Assembly (NCBI RefSeq): GCF_029852145.1
Contig: NC_079976.1
Span: 11,703,104-11,767,103 of the forward strand
Reading direction: 5' to 3'
DNA from: Microplitis mediator
Lineage: Eukaryota; Arthropoda; Insecta; Hymenoptera; Braconidae
DNA length: 64,000 nucleotides
Shown piece after piece: positions 33,421 to 44,652 of this stretch (the stretch's first letter is position 1; each line of letters begins with the position of its first letter). Position numbers and translations under genes: made by a program. Below the pieces are notes generated by a model. The model was not told where the DNA came from. It saw only the letters and a program-made list of their open reading frames with translations, and did not search any database.

Positions 33421-34378
33421 TTAGACTGGGCCAAAAAAATTGACTATTTTTTTTTTTCATAGCTATATCGAAAACATTATTCAGAATGACAAAAAAAAAA
33501 TTTCATGAAAGTTTGAGCCCTTAATATTAATTTTAAGAGGTCTATCATCGCTATTTTTAATTTTAATTCATAATTTGATGTTTTACTTTAGAACTGCTAA
33601 AACATTGGAGTAAAAAAAATTAATTTCTACTTATTCTTATGTAAAATTAAATTCCCTACAAAAAAGGTCTGATTGAAAATTTTCGTTAGACAAGCCGTTT
33701 CCGATTAATTAAGCTTTATAAAGTGATATATTTTTTTGATTTAACATTTTTACTTTTAAATTTTATAACTGACGAATCAAGAAATATCTAATAAAGAGCA
33801 TGACAGATTTTTGAAGAAAATTGAATGCTCTACAAAAAAGGTCTCTTAACATTTTTTGCTAAATTCGCTCCTTCGAAAGTTATTCAAGGTTGAATTTGCG
33901 TCAAAACGATTTCAATAACCTGAATAACGTTCGAAGGAGTTAATTTAGCAAAAAATGTTAAGAGACCTTTTTTGTAGAACATTCAATTTCCTTCAAAAAT
34001 CTGTCATGCTCTTTATGAGATATTTATTGATTCGTCAGTTACAAAATTTAAAAGTAAAAATGTTAAATCAAAAAAATATATCACTTTATTAAGTTTAATT
34101 AATCGGAAACGGCTTGTCTGACGAAAATTTCCAACAGACCTTTTTTGTAGGGAATTTAATTTTACATAAGAATAAGTAGAAATTAATTTTTTTTACTCCA
34201 ATGTTTTAGCAGTTCTAAAGTAAAACATCAAATTATGAATTAAAATTAAAAATAGCGATGATAGACCTCTTAAAATGAATATTAAGGGCTCAAACTTTCA
34301 TGAAATTTTTTTTTGTCATTCTGAATAATATTTTCGATATAGCTATGAAAAAAAAAATAGACAATTTTTTTGGCCCAG

Positions 34379-34383
<5 letters not shown>
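33421..34383. mobile_element. Foldback FB8 (TTAGACTGGGCC ends)
   Basis: Arms of about 470 bp meet around a loop of roughly 25 bp near 33900. Two copies of CTACAAAAAAGGTC occur in the left arm (33656-33669 and 33830-33843), with inverse copies in the right arm. Relatives lie at 40633-42950 and 49070-49911. The flanks are TA. Confidence 0.8.

Positions 34384-34443
<60 letters not shown>
34384..34443. repeat. TA microsatellite closing the foldback cluster
   Basis: A pure TA run directly after FB8. Shorter TA runs separate FB6/FB7 (32245-32265) and FB7/FB8 (33409-33420). Confidence 0.9.
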
Positions 34444-34448
<5 letters not shown>

Positions 34449-35377
34449 TTAAATTTAAATGTGAATGTAAGACTATAAATTAAGTAGTGGTGGACGTTTT
34501 TTGGGTGAAAACCTATCGTAATAAATATAAATATAATTTATGTACATATATATTTATGTATCTATAAATATAGTCAACACCGTGCACATTTGTACTGCTA
34601 ATGTACTCCATATGGAACAATTTATAACGTATTGTAATAATTTACAATGCTTTATTGTCAAAAGCATTTTCATACTAATCACTTGTCATTTTTTTTTTTT
34701 TTTAACAATAAAATTCCCCTTTCTCTCTTTTTCCTATTTTTATTTTGTTTTTTTTTTTCTCAATTCCATAAGCGTTGAAAATAACGTGGAAAGGTAAAAA
34801 TATTTCTCTATAATCCCGTCAACTCTAATTACCCGCTGAAATATTTTTTTTATTGCCAGCTTTATTTATTTTAATTTTTGTTCTTTCTTTTTTATTATTG
34901 TTGCATTTCTCTTTCATTTTCAAAGTTTTACGATGAAAAAAGTTTATATAGAGTTTTAAAAGTAAATATCTTGAAAAGCAAACGCAACATGAAAAAAAAG
35001 CAAGTGAGTGGATTTAAATTTTGTAGATTATTAAAATGTCTATTAAAAAAAAAAAAAAATCGTGATTATTGCAGTTATTGACTTTTATAATCGATGATCA
35101 AAATATTTATCAACAAGACTTTAAAAATTTTTACTCCTTAATTTTTTTTTTTAATTATTATCAACGATCTTCCAAATTATCAAAGATAGCTTAAAAATTT
35201 ATGTGTGCGTATTTGTAGATCATAAAATTCTCTGCAAAAAACTTTTCATTCGTTATACCAATGAAATATATATAAAAGTTATAACTCAACAAAATAAAAA
35301 ATCTAACTTTCTAATTAAAATTTCTCAAATTTATAATTTACAGTTATATTCCTTCTATCTCAACAACTAATGGTCTC
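34444..35377. other. AT-rich, mostly unique-looking DNA
   Basis: No gene or repeat is recognised. T-runs and A-runs are frequent. Frames such as 34540-34797 and 34878-35081 are low complexity. Confidence 0.3.
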
Positions 35378-36997
35378 ACCCGGGAAAAAAAGTTCTTATA
35401 TGATCATATATAAATCATATAAAAGTGACTCATATAAAATCATATAAAGTTTTATAATGAAATTAGTCCTATAAAAACTTATATGACTTTATAAAATCTT
35501 ATATAATCATATAAAATCTTACATAATCATATAAAGTTAGATATACCCGGTAAAAAATGATTTTACCTAATCATATATACAATAAATTTTATATGATTAG
35601 ATCTCAAAATTGGCAGGATTTGATGATATATAATCATGCATGAACAAAAAAAAAAAAAACATCTATCGGTTAACTGCTATTTTGCCAAGGGGTCACCCAT
35701 CCAATTAATGTTCTGCCTCAATGCTGCTCAACTTTGATGATCTCTTGATTGCCGTCTGGTTCTCTAGTCTGCTTTACCCTTATAAGTATTTGACAATCTA
35801 TAGCATTACTTAAATCGAATGATCAAATTGATACATCCTACATCAATAATGCATCAAATATGATCAAATTTTATCACATTAGTGTTTTATATAAAATTAT
35901 AAATTTCTTTAAAATAACCTGCTTATAAGACCATAGAAATTTATATATAAGAATCATAAAACTATATAAACTTTTATATAATCATATATGGTTTTATATA
36001 ACCGTATTAAACTCTTTTGTACTTAAACAAATTTATTTATAAATTCATATAAAATCACATCAATTTTCATTAATTATCTGAATTCGTAGAAGAATTTTAT
36101 AAGGTCATATAAGATTTCATATGATCATACATGATTTTGTATAATCATATAAAACGTGCTCTTGTAATTTCACAATGTTATATATAACTTTATATGAAGT
36201 TACATCGAGTTTCATAAAAATTTTATAAGATTGTACGAATTATTATAAGAATTTTATAAAATCATATGAGTTCTTATATAATCATATATGACTGCATATA
36301 ATGTATAACATTTTATCTGGTAATGTTATAAACTCATATATAACTTTATAAAAAATCATATCAACTATTATAAAATCCTTATAAAATTATATAAATTCTT
36401 ATAAGAATTTTATAAGATCGTTATCAGCTTTTATATGATCATATATGATTATATATAAGCATATGAAACTTTACCTGGTATTGTTATAAAGTTATATATA
36501 ACTTTATATAAAATCACATCAATTGTTATAAAATTCTTATAAGATCATATGAATCTTTATAAGAATTTTATAAGATTATGTAAGCTTTCATATAATCATA
36601 TATAAACATATATGTTTATATATGATTCTATAAGAACTTTTTCTCGGGTTTATATAAAATCACATCAATTTTTATAAAATCCTTATAAAACTATATAAAT
36701 TCTTATAAGATTTTCATAAGATCATATGAACTTTTATATGACTATATATAATTATATATAAGCATATAAAACTTTATCTAGTACTTTTATAAAAATATAT
36801 ATAACTTTATATAAAGTCATATCAACTTTTATAAAGTCCTCACGAGAGTATATTAATTCTTATAAGAACTTTATAAGATCATATAAGCTTTTATGTAATC
36901 ATATATAATTTTTATATATTTCTTATATGATCATATATAAATTGTATATGAACATATATGTTTATATATGATCATATAAAATCTTTTTTTCCCGGGT
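35378..36997. mobile_element. Word-repeat element (TATATGATCATATATAA) with 5S-rRNA-like core
   Basis: A perfect 15 bp TIR, ACCCGGGAAAAAAAG (35378-35392) and its inverse (36983-36997), bounds the unit. The interior consists of degenerate TTATATGATCATATA words, many of them palindromic around TGATCA. A 5S-like module lies at 35680-35775 on the minus strand, close to the left array. The related element at 39079-40498 has similar ends (CCCGATGAAAAAAG), the same kind of word and the same module in the same place. Confidence 0.65.
35680..35775 (-). promoter_or_regulatory. 5S-rRNA-like module
   Basis: On the minus strand the order AAGTTGAGCAGCATTG ... ATTAATTGGATGGGTGACC follows the conserved middle and 3' part of animal 5S rRNA (AAGTTAAGCA...GGATGGGTGACCGC), the region that holds the internal Pol III control elements. 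Divergence is considerable and the 5' third is hard to align, so this is a 5S-derived (SINE3-like) module, not a 5S gene. Confidence 0.6.
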
Positions 36998-38177
36998 ACG
37001 TAAAAAAACATAGATACAATTTAATATAGCACGAAATCCTTTACAAAAACACTCTTCTTAATGATTCCATTCTAATCATCTCCAGCATTTAATATAAACA
37101 GAACAGTTATTTATTACTTTGTAATTTGCAGCAGTACTTAATTAACATGATAATAAGTGCCGAGTTCAGAGCTTTGATGTGTTAGCTTTAATTTTTTGTT
37201 TGCAATAAACATAAAATGTAACTAAAAATATTCATAAACAAATTCAGTCTTCTGTAATTACGGCAATTTTTTCATAATTTTCAACAACATGTTTGTATAA
37301 TTTTATAAAATATATATATACGAAAATATTCTGACATTTTATGTAACGTTACTTGCAACACTTTGAATAAAAACTAGACAAAAATAATGTATATAGACCT
37401 ATCAAGAATTGTATATTGCAGGATAATAATAGAAAATGAATGGAAATAAAATTAGAATGGATCGGGTATATTGTTAAGCTTATAATGCGTTACCGATCAT
37501 TATCTACTTGTTCTCGTTTACTTTTTTTTTCTTGTCTATGAAAAGCTTTACTCACTTTAAGTAGTCAGAAAAAAAAAATGTATACAACGATAGCATAATA
37601 ATTACAAGTTATAACGTCTATTATTTAGATGTTTTCAGATAAATGAATTGATAAATTTTTTCTAAATGCGTTTAAATATTTATTTAAAGTACGCACGATT
37701 ATTCTGTTTTATTATAGCTCTTGAAGTCATCATTGAATACTTTTCTTACATGTACTCTACTGTTATCATGAAGGCCAAAAATATTTGGAGGCCAAATAAT
37801 TTAAGTATCGCCGTAAATTCAAAAACACTTCCTAGTTATTATAATTTACTATTATGTACGTATTTAAAAAATTTTGATTATTTAATAACTTGATCCTCTT
37901 CGATTTAGTTGAAAATTTTCTCTCATTATCAACCCATAAAAAAATAAATAGCACGGGTCATTTTGTCAGATAGCAGTCAGTGTCATCTGTAGAAAAAAAT
38001 AATTGAAATGGTAGTGGATCCTATTTACGTATTACTGGCTGTATATAAATATCTGAGATATATTTTTTTCCATTACGACTTGAGTAATTTTTTTCACGAA
38101 TGGCGCTAGTATTTATTACTGACAACGAACAAATAAAATTATTTTAATAACTAAATTAATTATAAATTATTCAACTA
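36998..38177. other. AT-rich, unique-looking DNA
   Basis: No gene was recognised. The frame at 37666-37893 has no domain and no codon bias that can be judged by eye. This is one of the less repetitive stretches. Confidence 0.3.
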
Positions 38178-38409
38178 CACTGTAAAAAATCCGGAGTGAA
38201 ATTAAATCCGAATTCACTCCGCATTCACTCCACCACTCGGAGTTCCGGAGTTTTGAAAAAAATCACTCCGCATGCGAAGTGAATTGGGAGTTTTTTTTTA
38301 GCGGAGTGATCTCGGAGTGACGCGGATTTTATTTCACTCCCAATTCACTCCGGTCCGGAGTTTTAATACTTAAATAAATTTATACTAATTTCTATCAAAC
38401 TGCTAAACA

Positions 38410-38458
<49 letters not shown>

Positions 38459-39050
38459 CATGTGTGTGTTTGGGTATGTGCAGGTGTTTGTGTGCGTGTG
38501 TGCAAATGCGTGCGTGTGTGCAAATGTGTGCGTGTGTGCAAATGTGTGTGTGTGTGCAAATTTGTGCGTGTGTGCAAATGTGTGCGTGTGTGCCAATGTG
38601 TGCGTGTGTGTACAAATGTGTGCGTGTGTGCAAATTTGTGCGTGTGTACAAATGTGTGCGTGTGTGTGTTCGATTGTGGGCTTGTGTGCTTGTGTGCAAA
38701 TGTGTGCGTGCGTGTGTGTGCGAGTGCGCGTGTGTGCCTAAATATGTATGTGCGTATGTGTATGCGTATCAGCTGATCAATAATGTAATACGCGAATTTT
38801 TACTTCGATTTTATTGAGTGGAGTTATATTTTATTAATAATATTTTCAAAACTCCGCTCCGGAGTGAATTTCACTCCAGAAGGATTTAATTAATAAAAAA
38901 TTATCTACTCCGCGAAAACTCCCCTGCGGAGTGAATTTCACTCCGAGGGGAGTGAATAATTAAGAATTCATTCACTCCGCATTCACTCCGGATTTAATCC
39001 GCATTCACTCCGGATTTAATCCGCATTCACTCCACGAATTTTTTACAGTG
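38178..39050. mobile_element. TA-flanked MITE built of CCGGAGTGAATTCACTCC words, with GT repeats
   Basis: The ends CACTGTAAAAAATCCGGAG and the inverse ATTTTTTACAGTG are bordered by TA (38176-38177 and 39051-39052). Both ends hold arrays of GGAGTGAA / TTCACTCC on both strands. The centre is a GT microsatellite and an 18 bp minisatellite. No protein is encoded. Confidence 0.75.
38411..38740 (+). repeat. GT microsatellite followed by an 18 bp minisatellite
   Basis: Pure GT runs to about 38452. It is followed by about ten units of CAAATGTGTGCGTGTGTG with point changes (about 38500-38680), then degenerate GT/CG sequence. Open frames on both strands here only reflect the repeat. Confidence 0.85.
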
Positions 39051-39375
39051 TACCTAAACTTATTTCAATATATAATTGCCCGATGAAAAAAGATTTTGTC
39101 TAATCATATATGATCATGCATAATTGTCTATATATGATCAGATCCAAAAATTGGCCAGGTCTGATCATACATAACTTGATCTGTTTATATATGAACAGAT
39201 ATGATTATATATAATCATGCATGAACGAATAAAGTCATTTATAGAATCTCATTTAGAATGTCTGTAAATTATTAATTAAGTAATTTAATTAGGATTTATT
39301 GTCTTTATCAATATAAATGTCGGTTCAAATTAAATACTAAAAAAAAAAAATTATTATCCGTTGACTACTATTTTA

Positions 39376-39450
39376 CTACGCGGTCACCCGTCCAATTAAT
39401 GTCCCACGCCGATTCTGCTTAACTTTGGTTATCGATAGATTGTAGTCTGA
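39376..39450 (-). promoter_or_regulatory. 5S-rRNA-like module followed by oligo-T
   Basis: On the minus strand AAAGTTAAGCAGAATCGGCG and later AATTGGACGGGTGACCGC match the conserved centre and 3' part of 5S rRNA better than the copy at 35680-35775 does. About 30 bp downstream comes a run of eleven T (39340-39350 on plus as A), a Pol III-style terminator. It is a derived module rather than a functional 5S gene. Confidence 0.65.
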
Positions 39451-39646
39451 TCCTCTAGTCTATTCTCCACTTATAATTAAGAAAAGTTTATAGTATTACT
39501 TAACTCAAATAATCAAATTGACACTTTATACTTTTAAATTGCTGCCGAAACCTTTGAACATATTTTAAGTATTGGGGATTTAAGTTTGATTGATAGTTGA
39601 CAGAATAAAAATTTAATAACTTTAATATTAAGAAATTGTCATATTA

Positions 39647-39709
<63 letters not shown>

Positions 39710-39892
39710 GACATATATAACTACACATAAGTTTATATCAGTCATGTCTGATCAGATCCAATCATATATAAACTTATGCACGACTATACATGAATTTATA
39801 TTAGCCATGTCTGATCAGATCTAATTATATATAGGCCTATATCTAATTATATATAGGTTTGCATCAGTCATGTCTGATCAGATCTAATCATG

Positions 39893-40285
39893 TATTATTA
39901 TTATGATTACTATTTATTATTCATTGGCCATGGAGTCTAAGCTCCTTGCGGCCATCCAAGTACAAAATACAAAATTATGATACAGTATTCAGTATAAAAT
40001 ACAATACAATCAAATAGCAAAAATATTAAACATTAACATTAACATAAACATAAATGTCATCACACATCCATCAATATAGCTCACGAAACCGAAGAATTTA
40101 GCAAGTAAGTATAACATGATTTCCTGAATTCTATGAAAGTCGATTGTGAGGTACAATACTCTGGTAAACTATTCCACACTCTAATGGCACTAATTATGAA
40201 CGACTTATCATATTTGGCACTATGACAATACGTCACTACAAGAAGATCTTGCCGTGCCTCCCCTCTTCGCAGACGCGTATAGATT
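39893..40285 (-). mobile_element. 5'-truncated LINE (jockey/CR1-like) 3' end
   Basis: On the minus strand an open frame ends with a stop at 40081-40083. It includes LRRGEARQDLLVVTYCHSAK and later KSFIISAIRVWNSLPEYC, then FIEFRKSCYTYLL, the usual C-terminal phrase of jockey/CR1-type LINE ORF2 proteins. A 3' untranslated stretch of about 190 bp follows and ends in AATAATAATA-type repeats near 39893. Only the last 66 or so codons remain, so it was dead on arrival. It interrupts the 5S-core element. Confidence 0.75.
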
Positions 40286-41261
40286 TATGTATGATTATAT
40301 ATGGGGTCATAACAACCAGGTATGATCAGATCTAATTATGTATGGGGTCATATATAATTATATATAATTATATATGACCCCATAGATAATCATGCATGAT
40401 TATATATAACTTCATATATGATTATATATAATCATATATGATCATATATATGAACATATATAATTATATATGATTAGACAAAATCTTTTTTCATCGGGTG
40501 TATAATATCAGTTTGTTATTTAATGAACACTTAAATTTAAAATTTTAATTAGAATAAATTTTATTTACAAATAAATTAAAAAAATTTTACTTTTAATTTA
40601 AAATATATACTACGTAGTATACACACATATATATTAGACTGGGACCAAAAAAATCGACTACTTTTTTTTTTTTAACGATACTGTGAAAATATTATTTTGG
40701 ATGACAAAAAAAAGTTATTATGAAAATTTGAGCCCTTAATATTGAAATTAAGAGGTATATTCAGTAAAAAATATTGTGTTAAAATCAACACAATTTGTGT
40801 GTTAGAAACGGTCCACACAATATTTGTGTTGAATTTCAACACAAAATTTACGTTAAAATTTCAACACAAGATTCGAGTAATATAAGAAGTAACTTCAATA
40901 CTTTTCAAATGTTAATGGTGACACAAAACAAATGTTAACTTTTATATTTGTACCATGGATTATTTTTAGGTTATCAAAAGTGTCAACAATTATTATTTAA
41001 CATTGAACTATTTTGTGATAGTAAACATGATCCTAAAGTTAGCAGACAGTTAACAATTTTTGAATTTTTTATTAACAAATCAATTACGAAAAAAAAAATA
41101 AAAATATGCGCATGTAGAAAAATAAAAAAGCTACAGATGCAATTTTTTAAATATTTTTTAAACTATACGAATCATGAACTTTGTCAACTTAATTTTTTTA
41201 TGTCCAATTGAAAATAAATAAAATCAATGTCACAAAAATAATAACTAACCAAGCAAAACTG

Positions 41262-42301
41262 ATCCCGACTAGAAATTTTTAGGTGCGACCACTTGGGCCC
41301 CCGTTGGGATTCCCAATTGGGGTCGTACATAGGGATGTCACGCAAAGACCTATTGGGTCCCAATGGGGAAATCCCACTTGTGCCCCAATAGGGAAATCCT
41401 ACTTGTGCCCCAATGGGGAAATCCCCAAGAGATCCCACTAGGGCATCCCTGTTAGAAAAAATATTAAAATGCAAAAAAATAAAAATAATTGTAATTTAAT
41501 GTACTAGGAGCATTATTTAGAAGAAGTGTACATGATTTAAATTAATGAAAAAATCCCGGTGACTGTTGGGCTCGAACCTGCTCCCTTCCGATTCAAAGTC
41601 TTTGATATTATCCACTGCGCTGACCCACGTATGTGATCGAGTGAGTGTAAATAGTATATTTATTATGATACCAAAGAATAACAGACGAAAAAACCAAAAA
41701 GTAGTATTCGGAGTGTATAGAAGAGTTTTCAGCTGCCGTTAAAAAAATTATTTTTATTTTAAACGGCCAAAATGGGATACCCCCTAAAAAAGGTGAAAAA
41801 AAATTTTTTATTTTAACGTCGGGATTTCCCACTCAGGCCCCACACAGGGCCCAATGGGGAAAATGAAAATATTTTTTAAAATTTTACGTTGGGATATCCC
41901 TCTTAGGCCCCACACAGAACCCAATAGGGAAAAATCACATTAATTTTTTTATTTCCACGTTGGGATTTCCCACTTGGGACCCACACAGAACCCAATTGGG
42001 AAAAATGACAATATTTTTTTTTAATTTTACGCTGGGATATCTCACTCAGGCCCCACACAGAACCCAATAGGGAAAAATTACAATAATTTTTTTATTTTCA
42101 CGTTGGATTTTCCCACTTAGGTCCCGCTCAGGCTCCAATTGGGAAATGTCGACCATAAATTATTTTATTTTTGTTTGGGATTTCCCGATTGGGTTCTGAT
42201 TGGGCCCTCATGGGGATTTCCCTCTTGGGAATTCCCCATTGGGACCCAATTGGGGCCAGATACATACAGTGGGCATTCCCACAGTAATTTCTAGTCGGGA
42301 T
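41262..42301. mobile_element. Word-repeat element (CCCCAATGGGGAAATCCC) with tRNA-like core
   Basis: A perfect 16 bp TIR, ATCCCGACTAGAAATT (41262-41277) and its inverse (42286-42301), bounds the unit. The left array (about 41283-41455) and right array (about 41770-42275) consist of words such as CCCAATGGGGAAATCCC, CCCAATTGGGA and TTGGGATTTCCC. The AT-rich core carries a tRNA-like module on the minus strand, about 100 bp from the left array. In the right array a longer unit of about 82 bp (TTGGGATATCCC ... CACACAGAACCCAATAGGGA) is repeated about five times. Confidence 0.75.
41560..41635 (-). promoter_or_regulatory. tRNA-like module with A and B boxes
   Basis: On the minus strand GGTCAGCGCAGTGGATAA is an A-box region, AGACTTTGAATC looks like a Gln-type anticodon loop, and AGGTTCGAGCCC is a near-perfect B box. 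The terminal stems do not pair well. Confidence 0.6.
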
Positions 42302-42950
42302 GCTTAATGGCATTTCCCGCGTGAACAGAAGGGAGACATTTTTTTTAACACAATTCAACTGTCGTTTCAACACTTATTTTGTGTTGATTTTAAAGTAACA
42401 CTTAATAAATGTTGATAATATCGATTTTTGTACTAGGTAACACTTTTAAAGTGTTGAATAGGAGATCGATTGAAAATTTTAAAGTAACGCAAAGAATTGT
42501 GTTGTATCATCGCTATTTTTGATTTTTTTTGAATGAGAGAGTTTTTGTCTCATAACTCTCAAACCATCGAGATAAACGAAATCGACTTAAGAACATTTTT
42601 TGAAGGAAATCTAATGTTCTACAAAAAAGGTTAAATTGAAATTTTTCGCCAGTTGAACCGTTTCCTTAAAATCATGCTTTGAACATCGGTATGATTTTAA
42701 AATTTGATTATTCAACTTTGGAATTTTGTAATTTATGTAAAAATAAGTTTCCGCAAAAAGCCAATTAATATTCTTAAAGGAAATTGAATGCTGTACAAAA
42801 AAGGTCTCTTAAAAATTTTCGCTAAATTCACTCCTTCAAAAGTTATTCAAGGTTGAAGTTAAGTAAAACGACTTCAATAATCTTGAATAACTTTTTTTGA
42901 CTTTTTCTTAAAAATTCTCAAGATGATAAAACAAAAAAAAATCAAAAAAT

Positions 42951-43234
42951 TATAAGTATGATGCCAAAAATTGAAGCTAACTAAATGAGCTTCAGCAGAA
43001 TTTTTGGTGGTAATGCACTATATGTTTTGATTTGACGTTATTTAAAGATACCTATGCATATATTAAAACCATCGGACCAATGGTATTTCGGATCCTATTC
43101 GAAGAATTATGATAGATTATGATTTTATTCCTCGAAAATTCTACCATAAGGACAAAGGCAATAATTTGCTTACAATGAAATCTAATAATAAAATAATCTA
43201 AGATTAAAATTTGATTGTGATATATCAAAGTGTC
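42951..43234. other. AT-rich DNA, short dispersed repeat
   Basis: Phrases such as ACCATAAGGACAAAGGCAAT and AATGAAATCTA resemble stretches near 56400-56465 and 58985-59095. No gene was seen. Confidence 0.3.
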
Positions 43235-43999
43235 ACACACTTGGTTGGTTTACTATGTTTTAAGAAGCCTCTTCACAAATCAGCTCGATAAAAAATTTTT
43301 AAGAGGTCGCCCACGAATTTTGAAAATATAAAAATTGATCGAAATTCGGATTTTTATTAAAAAATTTTTTTTTTCTCGCGGCAGCAATAGTTTATATTTG
43401 TAAAATCATGGCTATGCTGAAAATTTCAGCCCAAAATTTAAATATTTAAACGGCGCTCAAGAATTTTGAATGTTTCCAAGCGCAGTCTCTTGGACGTTTT
43501 TGAGCGACCCTTAAATATTGATAATAAAGCTTCTCGATTTTTCCACTATCAATTTGCATGACACCGAATGAAAATATAACCCGAGAAATAGAAATAATAA
43601 GTTATTTACATACTTTTTTATTTTTTAATCCAATTTGTAGGTTTTTTCGCTTATTCAAAACTTACCAAATTTTATTGTTTACGACTGTCCTGTATATTTT
43701 TGGTTATGCAAAAGTTATATTTAAGTGAAATGACAATATTTGAGTTATAAAAGCGCCGTTTAAATATTTAAATTTTGGGCTGGAATTTTCAGCATAGTCA
43801 TGATTTTACAAATATAAACAATTGCTGCCACGAGAAAAAAAAAATTTTTCAATAAAAATTCAAATTTCGATCATTTTTGATATTTTCAAAATTCGTGAGC
43901 GACCTCTTAAAAATTTTTTATCGAGCTGATTTGTGGAGAGGCTTCTTAAAACATCGTAAAACAACAAATTTTCATGCGAGATGGAAAAAAAAACCCTAA
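43235..43999. mobile_element. Partial FB5-family foldback
   Basis: Both arms of FB5 are recognisable (AAGAAGCCTCTTCACAAATC ... and its inverse), but the outer GGGTGGCGCAAAA segments are missing: the right end reads AAAAACCCTAA. The loop is shorter than in FB5. Confidence 0.7.
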
Positions 44000-44008
44000 T
44001 ATATATAT

Positions 44009-44555
44009 TGTAACATAGTGTAAATTTGACATTGACCCGTGGTTTGAAATTAATTCAAATTTAAGAAATCGTTACCCGGTGAGCAAATTTTCGTGACATT
44101 TATGATCACCATTCCGACTTTGACCGAGCAATTGACCCGACGCATTGATCGTGAGGGGAGATCCGGCTGGGACCTTTTGAGCAATGAACTGATTTTATTT
44201 TTTCCGATCAATTACGACTTTTTTGATAATATAGTTTGTATCAAGTCAAGCCTACAACGGCAAATTATATTTTGTTTTGTAACCGATAATTTTTGTGATA
44301 ACGATCAATCGATTTTCTGTTTAATATACGACTAATTGATTTGTAATTCTGATCAATTATTTATCGTAATCTTAAGTGCCTGACCTTTCCCCGATCCGCC
44401 ACCCTGAGTCGATTTATATTTTTGATAATTGTTCATTGGTGATTATAAAATCACCTGGCGCCCAACTTTAATAATAATTGAACAAGGTTGTCAAAAATCG
44501 TAAGTGTATTCGGACTTGACTCCGGTAGATCCCTGGTGGTGAAAAGACCGTTACA
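44009..44555 (+). mobile_element. Solo LTR with internal deletion, TSD ATAT
   Basis: TGTAACATAG to GACCGTTACA, bordered by ATAT on both sides. It shares both ends with the copy at 44650-45703 but lacks about 500 bp of the middle. It inserted into the TA run beside the partial FB5. TGGCGCCCAAC lies at 44456-44466. Confidence 0.7.

Positions 44556-44559
<4 letters not shown>

Positions 44560-44649
<90 letters not shown>
44560..44649. repeat. TA microsatellite between two solo LTRs
   Basis: An almost uninterrupted TA run of about 90 bp. Open frames of repeated Tyr-Ile or Ile-Tyr here are artefacts. Confidence 0.95.

Positions 44650-44652
<3 letters not shown>

Larger units (their letters stand above)
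39079..40498. mobile_element. Second word-repeat element with 5S-like core, carrying a LINE insertion
   Basis: The ends read inward CCCGATGAAAAAAGATTTTG and continue TCTAATCATATAT on both sides, a TIR of over 30 bp. Words TATATGATCATATA and ATATAAGTTTATAT fill both flanks. The 5S-like module is at 39376-39450 and a TA microsatellite at 39653-39705. A LINE 3' end at about 39893-40285 is a later insertion. Confidence 0.65.
40757..42508. mobile_element. Word-repeat element with TGTTGAAATTTCAACA palindromes
   Basis: Words GTGTTGAATTTCAACAC, AACACAATTTGTGTG and TTTCAACACTTATTTTGTG occupy about 40765-40925 and 42345-42505. The pieces sit exactly where the FB8-type arm is broken, so it inserted into that foldback. 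It is itself split by the element at 41262-42301. Confidence 0.55.
40633..42950. mobile_element. FB8-type foldback interrupted by nested elements
   Basis: The left end TTAGACTGGGACCAAAAA and about 120 bp of arm (to about 40756) are followed by other sequence. The same arm resumes at about 42509 (ATCATCGCTATTTTTGA), with modules at 42619-42632 and 42792-42805. The opposite arm stops near the loop (about 42900-42950), so the right half is lost. Confidence 0.6.

Noticed and set aside
37666..37893. 75-codon frame beginning MRLNIYLKYARLF
   Set aside because: No domain, no initiation context or neighbour to support it.
38403..38817. Long open frames of Cys-Val or His-Thr on both strands
   Set aside because: They are translations of the GT microsatellite and its minisatellite and occur in several frames on both strands at once.
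35680..39450. Functional 5S rRNA genes
   Set aside because: Only the centre and 3' part align and divergence is high.
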